Assembly (NCBI RefSeq): GCF_001280505.1
Contig: NZ_LBIO01000037.1
Location: forward strand, 248,001-312,000
DNA from: Mangrovimonas sp. TPBH4
GTDB taxonomy: Bacteria; Bacteroidota; Bacteroidia; Flavobacteriales; Flavobacteriaceae
Direction: 5' to 3'
Length of the DNA stretch: 64,000 bases
Part shown: piece by piece, positions 31,911-41,477 of the stretch
Numbering within the stretch: the stretch's first letter is position 1
Layout of the letters: each line of letters begins with the position of its first letter
Translations under genes and position numbers: made by a program
The notes under the pieces: generated by a model
The model's database searches: none
The model's input: only the letters and a program-made list of their open reading frames with translations
Told to the model about the DNA's origin: nothing

Positions 31911-34319
31911 ATGAAAACACAAACAACAATTTTTGGTAAAGAGTACTGTGCAATACCGTTACTCGAAAACATTTCTTTTCCTCAATTATTATATTTTATC
32001 TTAAAAAGGACAATGTTGATCATCGTTCTTTTTTTTACGACCATTACTTTTGGGCAAGGAGATATCACTTTTCCTCCAGACGATATTTCTTGTACCTCTA
32101 AAGATTTGGAATTAGTTGGGGCTGCATTACCCGCACCAGATGAGGATCCTTGTAATTGTACAGGGACAAGATTATTGGAGTTGTCTATTTATAATAAAAC
32201 AGGATCAACTCGTACATCATTCGCATTTTGGGGCTACTTACATAGGTATGATTCGGAGGGAGACGAAATTGGAGAGCCCGAGCCTATTTTTGCATGTGTG
32301 GGACCGATACCTCCGAATTCAACGACAACACTAGTATCTTCAACAGAAATTGAAGTGACTTGTGATACCTCTTTGGAGATTACTGATTTGTATTTAGCCT
32401 GGACTTCAGCTAGTCCTAACGCTACCTGTGAATCCTTAGCCAATGATCCAGGAGGAATTAATCCCAAATGTGGAACTTTAGATGCAATAACAGTGGAAAC
32501 AGGTGTAAACGGAACTTTAAGTGTTGTAGACGCTGATTGTACAACAGGAGGTTCTATTCAAGTGTCTCCTTTTGGTGGGGTTCCACCGTATTCCGTACAA
32601 TTGAATGGAGGTACAGGTGTTCAGTTGCAAGTAGGAGGGTCGACGACCTATTCTGCATTGGCAGCAAGTACTTATACGGTTCTTATTACAGATTCTAGAG
32701 GGTGTACCAATACTTTTATGAGAACCATTAGTCCAGCAATTCAACCAGTGGCAGAGGCAGGTTCTGAAATGGAGCTTACCTGTACAACGACTTCTGTGAC
32801 CTTGGACGGTAGTGGAACCAGTAACAATCCAAGTGCGTCATTGAGCTATGAATGGAAAGATAGTTCAGATGCTACCATTGGTACCAGTGAAGATGTTACT
32901 GTGAACTCCCCTGGGACCTATTCCCTCACGGTGACTGATAGTAACAATGGGTGTTCCGATACAGATTCAGTGACGGTAACTCAAGATGTAGAATCGCCAA
33001 TGGCAGAAGCAGGTTCAGATATGGAGCTAACCTGTACAACGACTTCCGTGACCTTGGATGGTAGTGGAAGCAGTGACAATCCAAGTGCGTCTTTAAGCTA
33101 TGAATGGAAGGATAGTTCAGATGCTACTATAGGTACCAGTGAAGATGTTACTGTGAGCTCCCCAGGGACCTATTCTCTTACAGTGACGGATAGTGACAAT
33201 GGATGTTCCGATACAGATTCAGTGACGGTAAATCAAGATGTAGAATCACCAGTAGCAGAGGCAGGTTCTAATATGGAGCTAACCTGTACAACTACATCCG
33301 TGACCTTGGATGGTAGTGGAACCAGTGACAATCCAAATGCGTCATTGAGCTATGAATGGAGGAATAGTTCAGATGCTATCATCGGTACCAATGAAGATGT
33401 TACTGTGGATTCTCCGGGGATCTATTCGCTCACAGTAACGGATAGTGACAATGGATGTTCCGATACGGATTCTGTGACGGTAAATCAAGACGTAGTGTCA
33501 CCAGTGGCAGAGGCAGGTTCTGATATGGAGCTTACTTGTGCAACTACTTCTGTGACCTTGGACGGTAGTGGGACCAGTGACAATCCAAATGCGTCATTGA
33601 GTTATGAATGGAAGGATAGTTCCGATGCTATTATTGGTACCAATGAAGATGTCTCTGTGAGCTCCTCTGGTATCTATTTTCTTACTGTGACAGATGGTGA
33701 CAATGGCTGTTCTGATACGGATATGGTAACCGTGACATCAGATACAGATCCTCCTTCTGCACCAACAATTTGTGTGGTTGAACCTTCTTTGTGTGGTCCA
33801 GATACCGGAAGTATTACTTTTTTAAGTCCATTGGGTGGTGATTATGAATATAGTACTGATGGAGGGGCTACATACCAGAGCAGTCCAGAATTTATGGATT
33901 TAGCGGCGGGATCTGTATCTGGGATTTTAGTGCGTGACACAACTACAGGTTGTGTGTCCTCAAGTGTTTCATGTGGTGATTCTGATTGTCTAAGTGCGGA
34001 AGCTAGAATGGCCAGTACGGCTATTCCTGAAGACACTTCCATAAAACAGCTCCCATCCAAAACCATTATCAAAGCATATCCAAATCCATTTAACGATCAA
34101 GTGAACTTTAAGGTTTTGGCACCCGAAGATTCTAAGGGAAGTTTGGAATTGATGAATTTACTGGGGCAACGTGTTAAAATGGTTTTTGAAGGAGATTTAA
34201 AGCAGGGTGAAAACTCATATAATGTCAACTTACCAGCCTTGCAAAACAATACGCTCATTTATGTGCTAACAGTGAATGGAGAGCGTGTGACAGGTAAATT
34301 AGTTCAATCTAGGCGATAA
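31911..34319 (+). CDS. Large exported repeat protein with T9SS sorting domain
   Basis: The precursor of about 800 residues has a hydrophobic signal (MLIIVLFFTTITFGQ) and an N-terminal region of about 200 residues with several Cys. Next comes a SprB-like segment (VDADCTTGGSIQVSPFGGVPPYSVQLNG), then four tandem Ig/PKD-like repeats of 84 residues with the core ELTCTTTSVTLDGSGTSDNP. The final 80 residues are a type A T9SS sorting domain (YPNPFNDQVNF, LLGQRVK and TGKLVQ). It should be displayed or secreted through T9SS and may act as an adhesin. The start is uncertain: ATGs at 31911 and 32013 both keep the signal, and the frame is open to 31815. Confidence 0.85.
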   Translation: MKTQTTIFGKEYCAIPLLENISFPQLLYFILKRTMLIIVLFFTTITFGQGDITFPPDDISCTSKDLELVGAALPAPDEDPCNCTGTRLLELSIYNKTGSTRTSFAFWGYLHRYDSEGDEIGEPEPIFACVGPIPPNSTTTLVSSTEIEVTCDTSLEITDLYLAWTSASPNATCESLANDPGGINPKCGTLDAITVETGVNGTLSVVDADCTTGGSIQVSPFGGVPPYSVQLNGGTGVQLQVGGSTTYSALAASTYTVLITDSRGCTNTFMRTISPAIQPVAEAGSEMELTCTTTSVTLDGSGTSNNPSASLSYEWKDSSDATIGTSEDVTVNSPGTYSLTVTDSNNGCSDTDSVTVTQDVESPMAEAGSDMELTCTTTSVTLDGSGSSDNPSASLSYEWKDSSDATIGTSEDVTVSSPGTYSLTVTDSDNGCSDTDSVTVNQDVESPVAEAGSNMELTCTTTSVTLDGSGTSDNPNASLSYEWRNSSDAIIGTNEDVTVDSPGIYSLTVTDSDNGCSDTDSVTVNQDVVSPVAEAGSDMELTCATTSVTLDGSGTSDNPNASLSYEWKDSSDAIIGTNEDVSVSSSGIYFLTVTDGDNGCSDTDMVTVTSDTDPPSAPTICVVEPSLCGPDTGSITFLSPLGGDYEYSTDGGATYQSSPEFMDLAAGSVSGILVRDTTTGCVSSSVSCGDSDCLSAEARMASTAIPEDTSIKQLPSKTIIKAYPNPFNDQVNFKVLAPEDSKGSLELMNLLGQRVKMVFEGDLKQGENSYNVNLPALQNNTLIYVLTVNGERVTGKLVQSRR
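32751..33758 (+). repeat. Four exact 252-bp in-frame tandem repeats
   Basis: Copies begin at 32751, 33003, 33255 and 33507, each exactly 252 bases (84 codons) apart and strongly similar at DNA level. Each encodes one Ig/PKD-like domain with two Cys (in ELTC and GCSD). This is a unit that can expand or contract by recombination. Confidence 0.92.
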
Positions 34320-34349
34320 TTGTTTAATAGTATACTGTTATTGCAGCTT

Positions 34350-34376
34350 AAAGCCCACTTTCTTGGTGGGCTTTTT
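34350..34376. terminator. Bidirectional hairpin terminator
   Basis: AAAGCCCAC and GTGGGCTTT form the stem with a T-run after it. It lies between the surface protein gene and the convergent msrA gene. Confidence 0.85.
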
Positions 34377-34392
34377 CTGTTGAATTTAATCT

Positions 34393-35052
34393 TTATTCAT
34401 CATCATTTTTGATGAGCATAGGGCATGTGCGTTTGAAATTTTCCAAACGGCGTTGGGAGACATTTTTGATGTAAGGGTGATTGGGGTTTCTCTTTTCAAA
34501 ATCTTGATGATAGGCCTCGGCTTCCCAAAATTTTTGGAAAGGCATGATTTCAGCAGCAATTTCAGTGTTTAGCTTTTTGGCCCAAGCAGCTTTTTTGTCA
34601 ATGGCTATTTGTTTCTGTTCATCATTTTGGTAAAAAATAATGGAGCGATATTGGCTGCCTCTGTCAGGTCCTTGCCCGTTAAATTGGGTTGGATCCTGTG
34701 AGTTAAAGTAAACATCGATCAAGGTTGCAAAATCTACTACTTTAGGATCGTAAATGACTTCAATAGCCTCGGCATGACCTGTGCGCCCTGTGTTGCTGTC
34801 TTCATACGTAGGGTTTTCTGAGTGGCCGCCAGAATATCCGGAAATAGCTTCTTCTACGCCTTTGACACTTTCGTAAATGGCTTCGGCACACCAAAAGCAT
34901 CCGCTGGCAAAATAGGCGCGGGCCAAACCGTTTTCCATTGGGACTTCAACAGGTTCTACATTCATTAAGGCTTGTTGTTTCGGGTTTATCTGCGCATGGT
35001 TGTTGCAACTAAAAAACAAGAGGGCAATGATAAAGGTGCTGATGGATTTCAT
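34393..35052 (-). CDS. msrA: Exported peptide-methionine (S)-S-oxide reductase
   Basis: MsrA reduces methionine-S-sulfoxide in proteins. The catalytic motif GCFWCAEAIY has Cys52 as the nucleophile, and YSGGHSENPTYEDSNTGRTGHAEAIEV follows as in the family. The N-terminus (MKSISTFIIALLFFSCNNHA) is a lipoprotein-type signal, so this version acts outside the cytoplasm, probably as a membrane-anchored repair enzyme. There is no fused MsrB domain. The gene is alone on its strand, with terminators on both sides. Confidence 0.95.
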   Translation of the reverse strand: MKSISTFIIALLFFSCNNHAQINPKQQALMNVEPVEVPMENGLARAYFASGCFWCAEAIYESVKGVEEAISGYSGGHSENPTYEDSNTGRTGHAEAIEVIYDPKVVDFATLIDVYFNSQDPTQFNGQGPDRGSQYRSIIFYQNDEQKQIAIDKKAAWAKKLNTEIAAEIMPFQKFWEAEAYHQDFEKRNPNHPYIKNVSQRRLENFKRTCPMLIKNDDE

Positions 35053-35120
35053 GGTGTTTTTCTTTTAATAGTCGTGCGATTTTGGAAAACCTTATTTGAA
35101 ACTATAAGAAAGTGGTCACA

Positions 35121-35155
35121 AAAAAAATCCCTAACCGATAGGCTAGGGATTTTTA
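35121..35155 (-). terminator. Hairpin terminator after the coiled-coil gene
   Basis: AAAATCCCTA and TAGGGATTTT form the stem, with a run of seven A on the plus strand (T on the minus strand). It lies 20 bases beyond the stop of the minus-strand coiled-coil gene. Confidence 0.85.
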
Positions 35156-35174
35156 TATGAAGTTTTATGATGGT

Positions 35175-35954
35175 CTAAAGTTTAGAGAACAATTTTTCCA
35201 TTTTCTCTCTTTGTTCATCGGCTAACTGCGCATCTACCAAAATACGTCCACTGTGCTCGTCTGTAATTACTTTTTTACGAGAAGCAATTTCAACCTGAAT
35301 TTGCGGTGGAATTGTAAAGAAAGAACCTCCTGAAGCGCCTCTTTCAATTGGCACAACGGCCAATCCGTTCTTTACATTGCTACGGATTCTTTGGTAAGCT
35401 TTTACCAATCTAGAGTCAATCTGCTCTTGGTATTCTTCAGATTTTTGAAGTAAAGCTTGTTCTTCTTTTTCAGTCTCGGCTAAAATAGCGTCCAACTCAC
35501 TGCGCTTGTGCTTAAGGTGGGTTTGACGGTCTTTAAGACGGTCTTTGGTTTCAGCAATGATTTCTTTTTTCTGCTCAATTTGCGCCTTGAACTCTTTAAT
35601 GTGTTTTTCGGCCAATTGAATTTCCAATTCCTGAAACTCTATTTCTTTAGTCAATGAGTTGTATTCTCTGTTATTTCTAACATTTTTTTGTTGCTCACTG
35701 TATTTTTTAATCAAAGCTTTGGCTTCTTCAATTAAATTTTTCTTCCCTTTGATTTCCTCATCAATCATTTCAAGATTTGAACCTAATTTTTCAAGTCTTG
35801 TATTTAATCCTTCTACTTCATCTTCAAGGTCTCTTACCTCCAAAGGAAGCTCGCCTCTTAAGTTTCTGATCTCGTCTACTCTGGAATCGATTAATTGTAA
35901 ATCGTATAACGCTCTTAATCGTTCTTCAACAGAAGCTTCAGCTTTTTTTGCCAT
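35175..35954 (-). CDS. COG1579-type coiled-coil protein with degenerate zinc ribbon
   Basis: The protein has a long helical coiled coil (about residues 30-175, rich in Glu, Lys and Leu) followed by a short C-terminal domain. This is the layout of the COG1579/CT398-like family, which normally ends in a C4 zinc ribbon. In this copy the ribbon region reads VPIERGASGGSFFTIPPQ and ITDEHSGRILVD. The fold is recognisable but all four zinc Cys are gone. The function of the family is poorly known. The gene lies 2 bases after the Nif3-like gene, an association also seen elsewhere in the phylum as I recall. Confidence 0.88.
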   Translation of the reverse strand: MAKKAEASVEERLRALYDLQLIDSRVDEIRNLRGELPLEVRDLEDEVEGLNTRLEKLGSNLEMIDEEIKGKKNLIEEAKALIKKYSEQQKNVRNNREYNSLTKEIEFQELEIQLAEKHIKEFKAQIEQKKEIIAETKDRLKDRQTHLKHKRSELDAILAETEKEEQALLQKSEEYQEQIDSRLVKAYQRIRSNVKNGLAVVPIERGASGGSFFTIPPQIQVEIASRKKVITDEHSGRILVDAQLADEQREKMEKLFSKL

Positions 35955-35956
35955 AA

Positions 35957-37051
35957 TTATAAATACTTTACTGGATTGGTATTTGTCATCGATAAAACGA
36001 CTGCAAAATTAGTAATTTTTTTTGATAGATAGTCCGCTAAAAATGTTTTTGTGTGCTGTTCGCTCTCGTAATGACCTATATCTGCCAAAATAATTTGGTT
36101 TTCGGCCAAAAAGAAGTCATGATATTTTAAATCTGAAGTAATTAGGATGTCAGCTTTGGCTGCTTTGGCTGCACCAATGGCAAAACTTCCGGAGCCCCCT
36201 AACACCGCTACTTTTTTGATAGGTTTTTGTGGGAGTTCGGTATGTCTAATTGCCGATACATTCATTTTTTCTTTGACATAGTTTAAAAAAGGAATGGGAT
36301 CCATTTCTTTTTCCAATCGCCCAATCATACCTATGCCAATGGTTTGGTTGATATTGTCCAGAGTTTGCACTTCATAGGCTACTTCCTCATACGGATGAGC
36401 CGAAAAAAGTGCCTTTAGAGTACTTGATTCGTGATGTTTTTGAAAGGTTACCGAAATTTGGGTTTCTGGTTCGTAATGCAATACTTCCTTTTCTCCTTTG
36501 GTAGGGCTGGAGGAGGCATTGCCTTTAAAAGTTCCAGTGCCTTCTGTATTAAAACTGCATTGATCGTAATTACCTATGCTGCCAGCTCCCGCTGCAAATA
36601 AAGCTTCCCGTAACTGAACGGCAGATTGTGTTGGAACATAAGTGGTCAGTTTTTTTATGGTGCTTTTTTGCGGAATCAATATTTCTTTGGAATGTAATTC
36701 TAATTGATTACAGATAATATCGTTCACTCCCTGCAGAGCATTGTCTAGTGCTGTATGGATGGCATAAATGGCAATATTGTGCTGAATGGCTTTTATGACC
36801 ACGCGCTCTACATAGCTGTTGCCATTTAACTTTTTCAAGCCTTTAAAAATGATGGGGTGGAAACTTACAATGAGATTGCAGTTGTTTTCAATAGCTTCAT
36901 CGACCACCGCTTCCAAGGTGTCTAAAGTTACCAAAATACCTTTTAGGGGAGTGTTTTTGTCTCCAACCAAAAGGCCTACATTGTCAAAATCTTCTGCATA
37001 GGCCGTTGGGGCCAAATCTTCCAAATGCGCAATGACATCTTTTATCAACAT
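35957..37051 (-). CDS. Nif3-like dinuclear metal centre protein
   Basis: The 364-residue protein matches the Nif3/YqfO family. The N-terminal AEDFDNVGLLVG and LIVSFHPIIFKGLKKL (metal His) and the C-terminal GGSGSFAIGAAKAAKADILITSDLKYHDFF and ADIGHYESEQ (metal His and Glu) frame an inserted PII-like/CutA-like domain (about residues 130-250). That insert gives the longer, YqfO-type length. The biochemical function of the family is unsettled; it has been annotated as a GTP cyclohydrolase I type 2 homologue. A perfect -7 element lies 17 bases upstream. Confidence 0.93.
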   Translation of the reverse strand: MLIKDVIAHLEDLAPTAYAEDFDNVGLLVGDKNTPLKGILVTLDTLEAVVDEAIENNCNLIVSFHPIIFKGLKKLNGNSYVERVVIKAIQHNIAIYAIHTALDNALQGVNDIICNQLELHSKEILIPQKSTIKKLTTYVPTQSAVQLREALFAAGAGSIGNYDQCSFNTEGTGTFKGNASSSPTKGEKEVLHYEPETQISVTFQKHHESSTLKALFSAHPYEEVAYEVQTLDNINQTIGIGMIGRLEKEMDPIPFLNYVKEKMNVSAIRHTELPQKPIKKVAVLGGSGSFAIGAAKAAKADILITSDLKYHDFFLAENQIILADIGHYESEQHTKTFLADYLSKKITNFAVVLSMTNTNPVKYL

Positions 37052-37067
37052 AAAAGTAGAGTTTTTT

Positions 37068-37075
37068 CAAAGATA
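37068..37075 (-). promoter_or_regulatory. -7 promoter element of the Nif3-like/coiled-coil operon
   Basis: On the minus strand the sequence is TATCTTTG, a perfect TAnnTTTG, 17 bases upstream of the ATG. Confidence 0.6.
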
Positions 37076-37188
37076 AAAATAAAGTGAAACGCTCCACAGT
37101 TTTGTAAGGCATAGAAATTGGAAAGAGGCATGATTTAAATATTGATTATATTGCCAAACCAATTCAATGCTGTTTTAAATAGTCATTT

Positions 37189-38199
37189 ATGCACTTACTC
37201 CGAAAGCTCTTGTTACCTTTTGTTCCTGTTTACTATGTGGTCACTTGGTTGCGTAATAAATTGTATGATGTTGGTGTTTTTGAATCCACGGAATATAATT
37301 TTCCAGTTATAGCAGTTGGTAATTTAAGTGTGGGAGGTACTGGTAAAACCCCCATGATAGAATATTTGGTAAGGTTGTTAGGGAAAGAAAAATCTCTTGC
37401 AACTTTGAGTAGGGGGTATAGAAGACAAACCAAGGGCTTTCTTTTGGCCAATGACGACACGAAAGTGGAAGATATCGGTGATGAACCTTTCCAGTTTCAT
37501 TCTAAGTTTGAAGATCTATTGGTTTGTGTAGACGAGGACAGACGTCATGGGATTGCTAAATTACGCCAGTTAAAAAATGCTCCTGAAGTTATTTTGTTGG
37601 ACGATGCCTTTCAACATCGAAAAGTAAAGGCTGGGTTCTATGTATTGTTGACTTCGTATTCCAAATTATACGCGAATGATATTTTGTTGCCTACAGGCGA
37701 TTTAAGAGAGCCAAGATCTGGTGCCAAACGAGCCGATGTGATTGTAGTAACCAAATGTCCAAAGAATTTGGATGAGGTTGAAAAAGCAACAATCATCAAG
37801 CAATTAAAACCTAATGAAGGACAGGAGGTGTTTTTTAGTTCCATAGATTATGCTAAAGAACTTAAAGGCAAAAAGGAAGAAATGTCTCTTGATTTGTTAA
37901 CAGGCAAAACGTTTAGCTTGGTTACGGGTATAGCCAATCCGAAGCCTTTATTGGAATATTTGGAATCCTTTCAGTTAGAATTTAAACACTTAAATTTTAA
38001 GGATCATCACGATTTTTCCGATAGTGAGATTGACATGTTGAAAAACGAAGGATTAATCATCACTACGGAAAAGGATTATATGCGTCTATCTCCACATTTT
38101 AAAAATCAAGATAACTTGTTCTATTTACCCATAGAAGTACAGTTGGATAAACCAGAATTGTTTAATTCAAAAGTGAACACCTTCGTTAGCCAATTTTAA
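37189..38199 (+). CDS. lpxK: Tetraacyldisaccharide 4'-kinase
   Basis: LpxK phosphorylates the lipid A precursor at the 4' position at the inner membrane. The Walker A motif VGGTGKTP is at residues 48-55, preceded by the usual NFPVIAVGNLSVGG. Then come LSRGYRRQTKGF, GDEPFQFH, ILLDDAFQHRKV (Walker B-like) and TTEKDYMRL. The 336-residue length is normal. It is tail-to-tail with the histidine kinase gene, with 2 bases between stops. Confidence 0.95.
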   Translation: MHLLRKLLLPFVPVYYVVTWLRNKLYDVGVFESTEYNFPVIAVGNLSVGGTGKTPMIEYLVRLLGKEKSLATLSRGYRRQTKGFLLANDDTKVEDIGDEPFQFHSKFEDLLVCVDEDRRHGIAKLRQLKNAPEVILLDDAFQHRKVKAGFYVLLTSYSKLYANDILLPTGDLREPRSGAKRADVIVVTKCPKNLDEVEKATIIKQLKPNEGQEVFFSSIDYAKELKGKKEEMSLDLLTGKTFSLVTGIANPKPLLEYLESFQLEFKHLNFKDHHDFSDSEIDMLKNEGLIITTEKDYMRLSPHFKNQDNLFYLPIEVQLDKPELFNSKVNTFVSQF

Positions 38200-38201
38200 A
38201 A

Positions 38202-40427
38202 TTAAATGGTAGAAGCCTGATTCTGGTTACTTAGGGCGTTGAATAACTTCTTCTCAAAATCTTCCTGCTTAAACGGTTTTGAGATGATATCGTTGAAACC
38301 GGCTTCATCAAACTCATGCATTTTGTCTTCCAAGGTTACAGCTGTAAGGGCAAATATGGTAAGTTCTTTGTCAAAAGTTCTTATGATTTTGGTGGCTTCC
38401 AATCCGCTAATTCCTGGCATGTGGATATCCATTAAAACAACACTGTAGTTCACTTCTTTTACTCTATCAACGGCATCTTCACCATTGTCCACGACATCGC
38501 AATGAAGGTTCATTTTGTTCAAAATCTTCTTCGTGATCATTTGGTTAATTTTGTTGTCCTCGACAACTAAAATTTTAACGTTGCTTAAATCCAATTGATT
38601 GATGTTATTTGAATAGTTTGGCTTCGCGATGGTCTCAAGCTTTTCAGCATAAGCCATTGGCACTTCAAAAATGAAGGTAGATCCTTTACCGAGCTCACTC
38701 TTCAGGTAGATTTTTCCTTTTAGGATTTCTATAAGGCCTTTCACAATGGAAAGTCCAAGCCCGGTTCCTCCGTATTTACGGTTTATTTGAATGGAGCCTT
38801 GAGAGAAACTTTCAAACATGTGCTCCTGTTTTTCTTTGGTGATTCCTATACCGTTGTCCTCCACTTCAAATCTTACACCATAAACACCGTCTTTTTCATT
38901 GATTTTGGTAACACGAACCCAAATATCTCCATCTTTGGTAAACTTTATGGCATTACCAATAAGGTTGATCAAGATTTGTGAAATCTTAAGTTGATCGGCC
39001 TCAAAGGTGCGAGGAAGGTCTTTGTCGTACTCAAAGTGCATGGTAATGTTATTGTCTACAGCCGAATTGTTAAGGGCAGAAATAACATTGCCAACTTTCT
39101 TCTTCAAATCAAAAATTTCAGGGTCTAAATCTACTTTATTGGCTTCAATTTTATTGATCTGCAGAATGTCGTTGATGAAGGTTAAAAGATAATCTCCAGA
39201 AAATTTCAAGGATTTCAAGTGAGGTATCTGTTCTGGTTTTGGGTGTTCTTCCAAAAGCATATTGGTTAAACCTGTCACGGCATACAAAGGTGTCCTTAGC
39301 TCATGGGTTACGGTTGAAAGGAAATTGGCTTTTGTTTTGGAAGCCAATTCAGCCTTTTCCTTAGCCAATACCAACTCATCATTTTTCTTGTGAAGCATGT
39401 TGTTGGTCTTAAGCCTAATATTGTTGTTTTTGTATAGCGAAAGAGTTAATAATGAAAGAATGGTAATAAGGGCAATACTCAAAATAGTGGTGATTTTGGT
39501 AAGGTTGCTATCGGCATTCTTTTGCTCCATTTGAGCTTTTAACTGTTGGTTTTCCGCATCTTTATATTCACTTATAAATTGTGTGCGTTTTTCAGGGCTT
39601 AAGTTCTCACGCTTGATATCCAATATAGAGTCTGATAACTTGATATGCTTGACAAGAAATTCGTTGGCAAGCTTATAGTTGTTTTCAGATTGGTAAATGT
39701 CACTCAATGTAAGGTAACTTTCATTCAAACTTTCAATAAGCTTGTTTTGTTGAGCAATTTTTAATCCATCATTGGTTGCCGAAAGCGCTAAATCGCTATT
39801 GCCAAGTTTTTGCAGCACTTTCCCACTGTTGATAAGTGCGCTACTTAAAATATTACTTTGATTGTATTTTTTGGCAAGAACAATGGCTTTTTCCAATTGG
39901 GCTTTGGCCTGTTTGTAGTCTTCCATTTTTATGTACACCTTAGCCTCGTTAAGGCATACCTCTGGAATGTATTCTTCTAGATCCTCCTCTTCAAATTTGG
40001 TTTTTGCTGAATGGAAATAATCCAAAGCTGTTTGGTATTCTTTATTACTGTAGGAGATAACCCCCCAAACATTGTATGTAATGGCCAAATTGGCGTAATC
40101 TTCAATCTCTCTTTGTATCTCGGCAGCTCTTAAAAGAGAGACCATGGCTTCTTGAGGTTCTTGGATGGTATATTGCAGTTTGGCAATCTTTGTGTGGATG
40201 ATACCTTCGCTTTGTTTATTGCCGATGGTTTTTGCAATTTCCAAGGCTTTTGTAAGATTTTCCTTTGCGCTGTAATAATCACCACGGCTATTATTTAATG
40301 AAGCATGGGTGATAAGATTTTCAATGCGCATTTGCAATAAATCACGATCATCAGCATTGTTTTGCGCTCCCAGCTGAAGCCAACAACTGAAGCCTAAAAT
40401 AAGGATGAAGTACTTAATTTGGGACAT
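38202..40427 (-). CDS. TPR-containing hybrid sensor histidine kinase/response regulator
   Basis: The order of domains is signal peptide (1-21), tetratricopeptide repeats (about 25-270), a membrane helix (about 312-331), a coiled linker, a HisKA domain with phospho-acceptor His375 (STVTHELRTPL), a HATPase domain (NLIGNAIKFT, VEDNGIGI and GGTGLGLSIV), and a C-terminal receiver domain with phospho-acceptor Asp667 (VVLMDIHMPGISG). The periplasmic TPR region should sense a protein or peptide. No output DNA-binding domain is fused and no separate regulator is adjacent, so the downstream partner lies elsewhere. Confidence 0.94.
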   Translation of the reverse strand: MSQIKYFILILGFSCWLQLGAQNNADDRDLLQMRIENLITHASLNNSRGDYYSAKENLTKALEIAKTIGNKQSEGIIHTKIAKLQYTIQEPQEAMVSLLRAAEIQREIEDYANLAITYNVWGVISYSNKEYQTALDYFHSAKTKFEEEDLEEYIPEVCLNEAKVYIKMEDYKQAKAQLEKAIVLAKKYNQSNILSSALINSGKVLQKLGNSDLALSATNDGLKIAQQNKLIESLNESYLTLSDIYQSENNYKLANEFLVKHIKLSDSILDIKRENLSPEKRTQFISEYKDAENQQLKAQMEQKNADSNLTKITTILSIALITILSLLTLSLYKNNNIRLKTNNMLHKKNDELVLAKEKAELASKTKANFLSTVTHELRTPLYAVTGLTNMLLEEHPKPEQIPHLKSLKFSGDYLLTFINDILQINKIEANKVDLDPEIFDLKKKVGNVISALNNSAVDNNITMHFEYDKDLPRTFEADQLKISQILINLIGNAIKFTKDGDIWVRVTKINEKDGVYGVRFEVEDNGIGITKEKQEHMFESFSQGSIQINRKYGGTGLGLSIVKGLIEILKGKIYLKSELGKGSTFIFEVPMAYAEKLETIAKPNYSNNINQLDLSNVKILVVEDNKINQMITKKILNKMNLHCDVVDNGEDAVDRVKEVNYSVVLMDIHMPGISGLEATKIIRTFDKELTIFALTAVTLEDKMHEFDEAGFNDIISKPFKQEDFEKKLFNALSNQNQASTI

Positions 40428-40476
40428 ATTCAGACCACTTTTATTGTAACAAATATAAATATTTATTCGATAAAAG

Positions 40477-41475
40477 TTATGATTTGTCCGATAAATTGCA
40501 AATTAAATCCAAAATTCTTGAAGAATATCCAGTTTCGTTATCATACCAGCCAACAATTTTTACCATGTTTTCTATCACGGAAGTCATCTGGGAATCGAAG
40601 ATGCAACTATGGGGATTTCCTACAATATCGATGGATACGATGGGGTCTTCGGTGTATTCTAAAATGCCCTTGAGGTGTGTTTCGGAAGCTATTTTAAACG
40701 CTTCATTAATCTGTTCAATTGATACGGTATTTTTTACATTAAAAGTGATGTCCGTCAATGAACCATTGGCAACAGGTACTCTTATCCCACAACCTCCAAT
40801 AACATTGGAAAGGTCGGGGAAAATTTTGGTCAATGCTTTGGCAGCACCTGTGGTCGTTGGGACAATAGATTGTCCGGCAGCGCGTGCTCGTCTTAAGTCT
40901 TTGTGGGGTTGGTCGTGTAGGCTTTGATCGGTGGTGTAGGAGTGAACGGTGGTAATATAGGCCTGTTTAACTCCGCAAAGTTCCTTGATAACTGCCATCA
41001 TTGGGGCTGCATTGTTGGTAGTACAGGAGGCGTTGGAAATAATTTTCTCAGTGCCATCCAATAAATGATCGTTCACACCCATCACAATGGTCTTGATGCT
41101 ATCATCTAATGGGGGAACCGATAGAATCACTCGATCTGCACCATTTTTTAAATGCCATTCTAAATCTTCGATGGTTTTAAACTTTCCACTAGATTCAATA
41201 GTGAAATCTACATCATATGGACTCCAATCAATTGCTTTGGGGTGCTTGTGATTGAGTAAAGGAATTAATTGACCGTCGACAATGATATGCTTGTCATCCC
41301 AAGACACTTCGTTTGGTAATACGCCATGAATACTGTCATATTTTAGCAAATGGCTTAAGGTATGGGCGTCTGCTAAATCATTTATGGCAACTACACTTAG
41401 GTTGGGGTGATTTTGTATGAGTCTGAACACGCGTCGGCCAATTCGACCAAACCCATTAATGGCAACCCTAATCAT
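40477..41475 (-). CDS. gapA: Type I glyceraldehyde-3-phosphate dehydrogenase
   Basis: This is a glycolytic enzyme. The NAD-binding INGFGRIGRRVFRLI is followed by Asp33 (INDLAD), which favours NAD over NADP. Cys151 in SNASCTTNNAAP is the nucleophile and His178 (TTVHSYTTDQ) the base. The length of 332 residues is normal. It lies 2 bases after lipA and is probably co-transcribed with it. A second GAPDH elsewhere in the genome is common in flavobacteria, so this copy may be specialised. Confidence 0.95.
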   Translation of the reverse strand: MIRVAINGFGRIGRRVFRLIQNHPNLSVVAINDLADAHTLSHLLKYDSIHGVLPNEVSWDDKHIIVDGQLIPLLNHKHPKAIDWSPYDVDFTIESSGKFKTIEDLEWHLKNGADRVILSVPPLDDSIKTIVMGVNDHLLDGTEKIISNASCTTNNAAPMMAVIKELCGVKQAYITTVHSYTTDQSLHDQPHKDLRRARAAGQSIVPTTTGAAKALTKIFPDLSNVIGGCGIRVPVANGSLTDITFNVKNTVSIEQINEAFKIASETHLKGILEYTEDPIVSIDIVGNPHSCIFDSQMTSVIENMVKIVGWYDNETGYSSRILDLICNLSDKS

Positions 41476-41477
41476 GA

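Noticed and set aside
32751..33758. Possible CRISPR or satellite array
   Set aside because: The 252-bp units are in frame within one long coding sequence and encode complete Ig/PKD-like domains. There are no short repeats with unique spacers.
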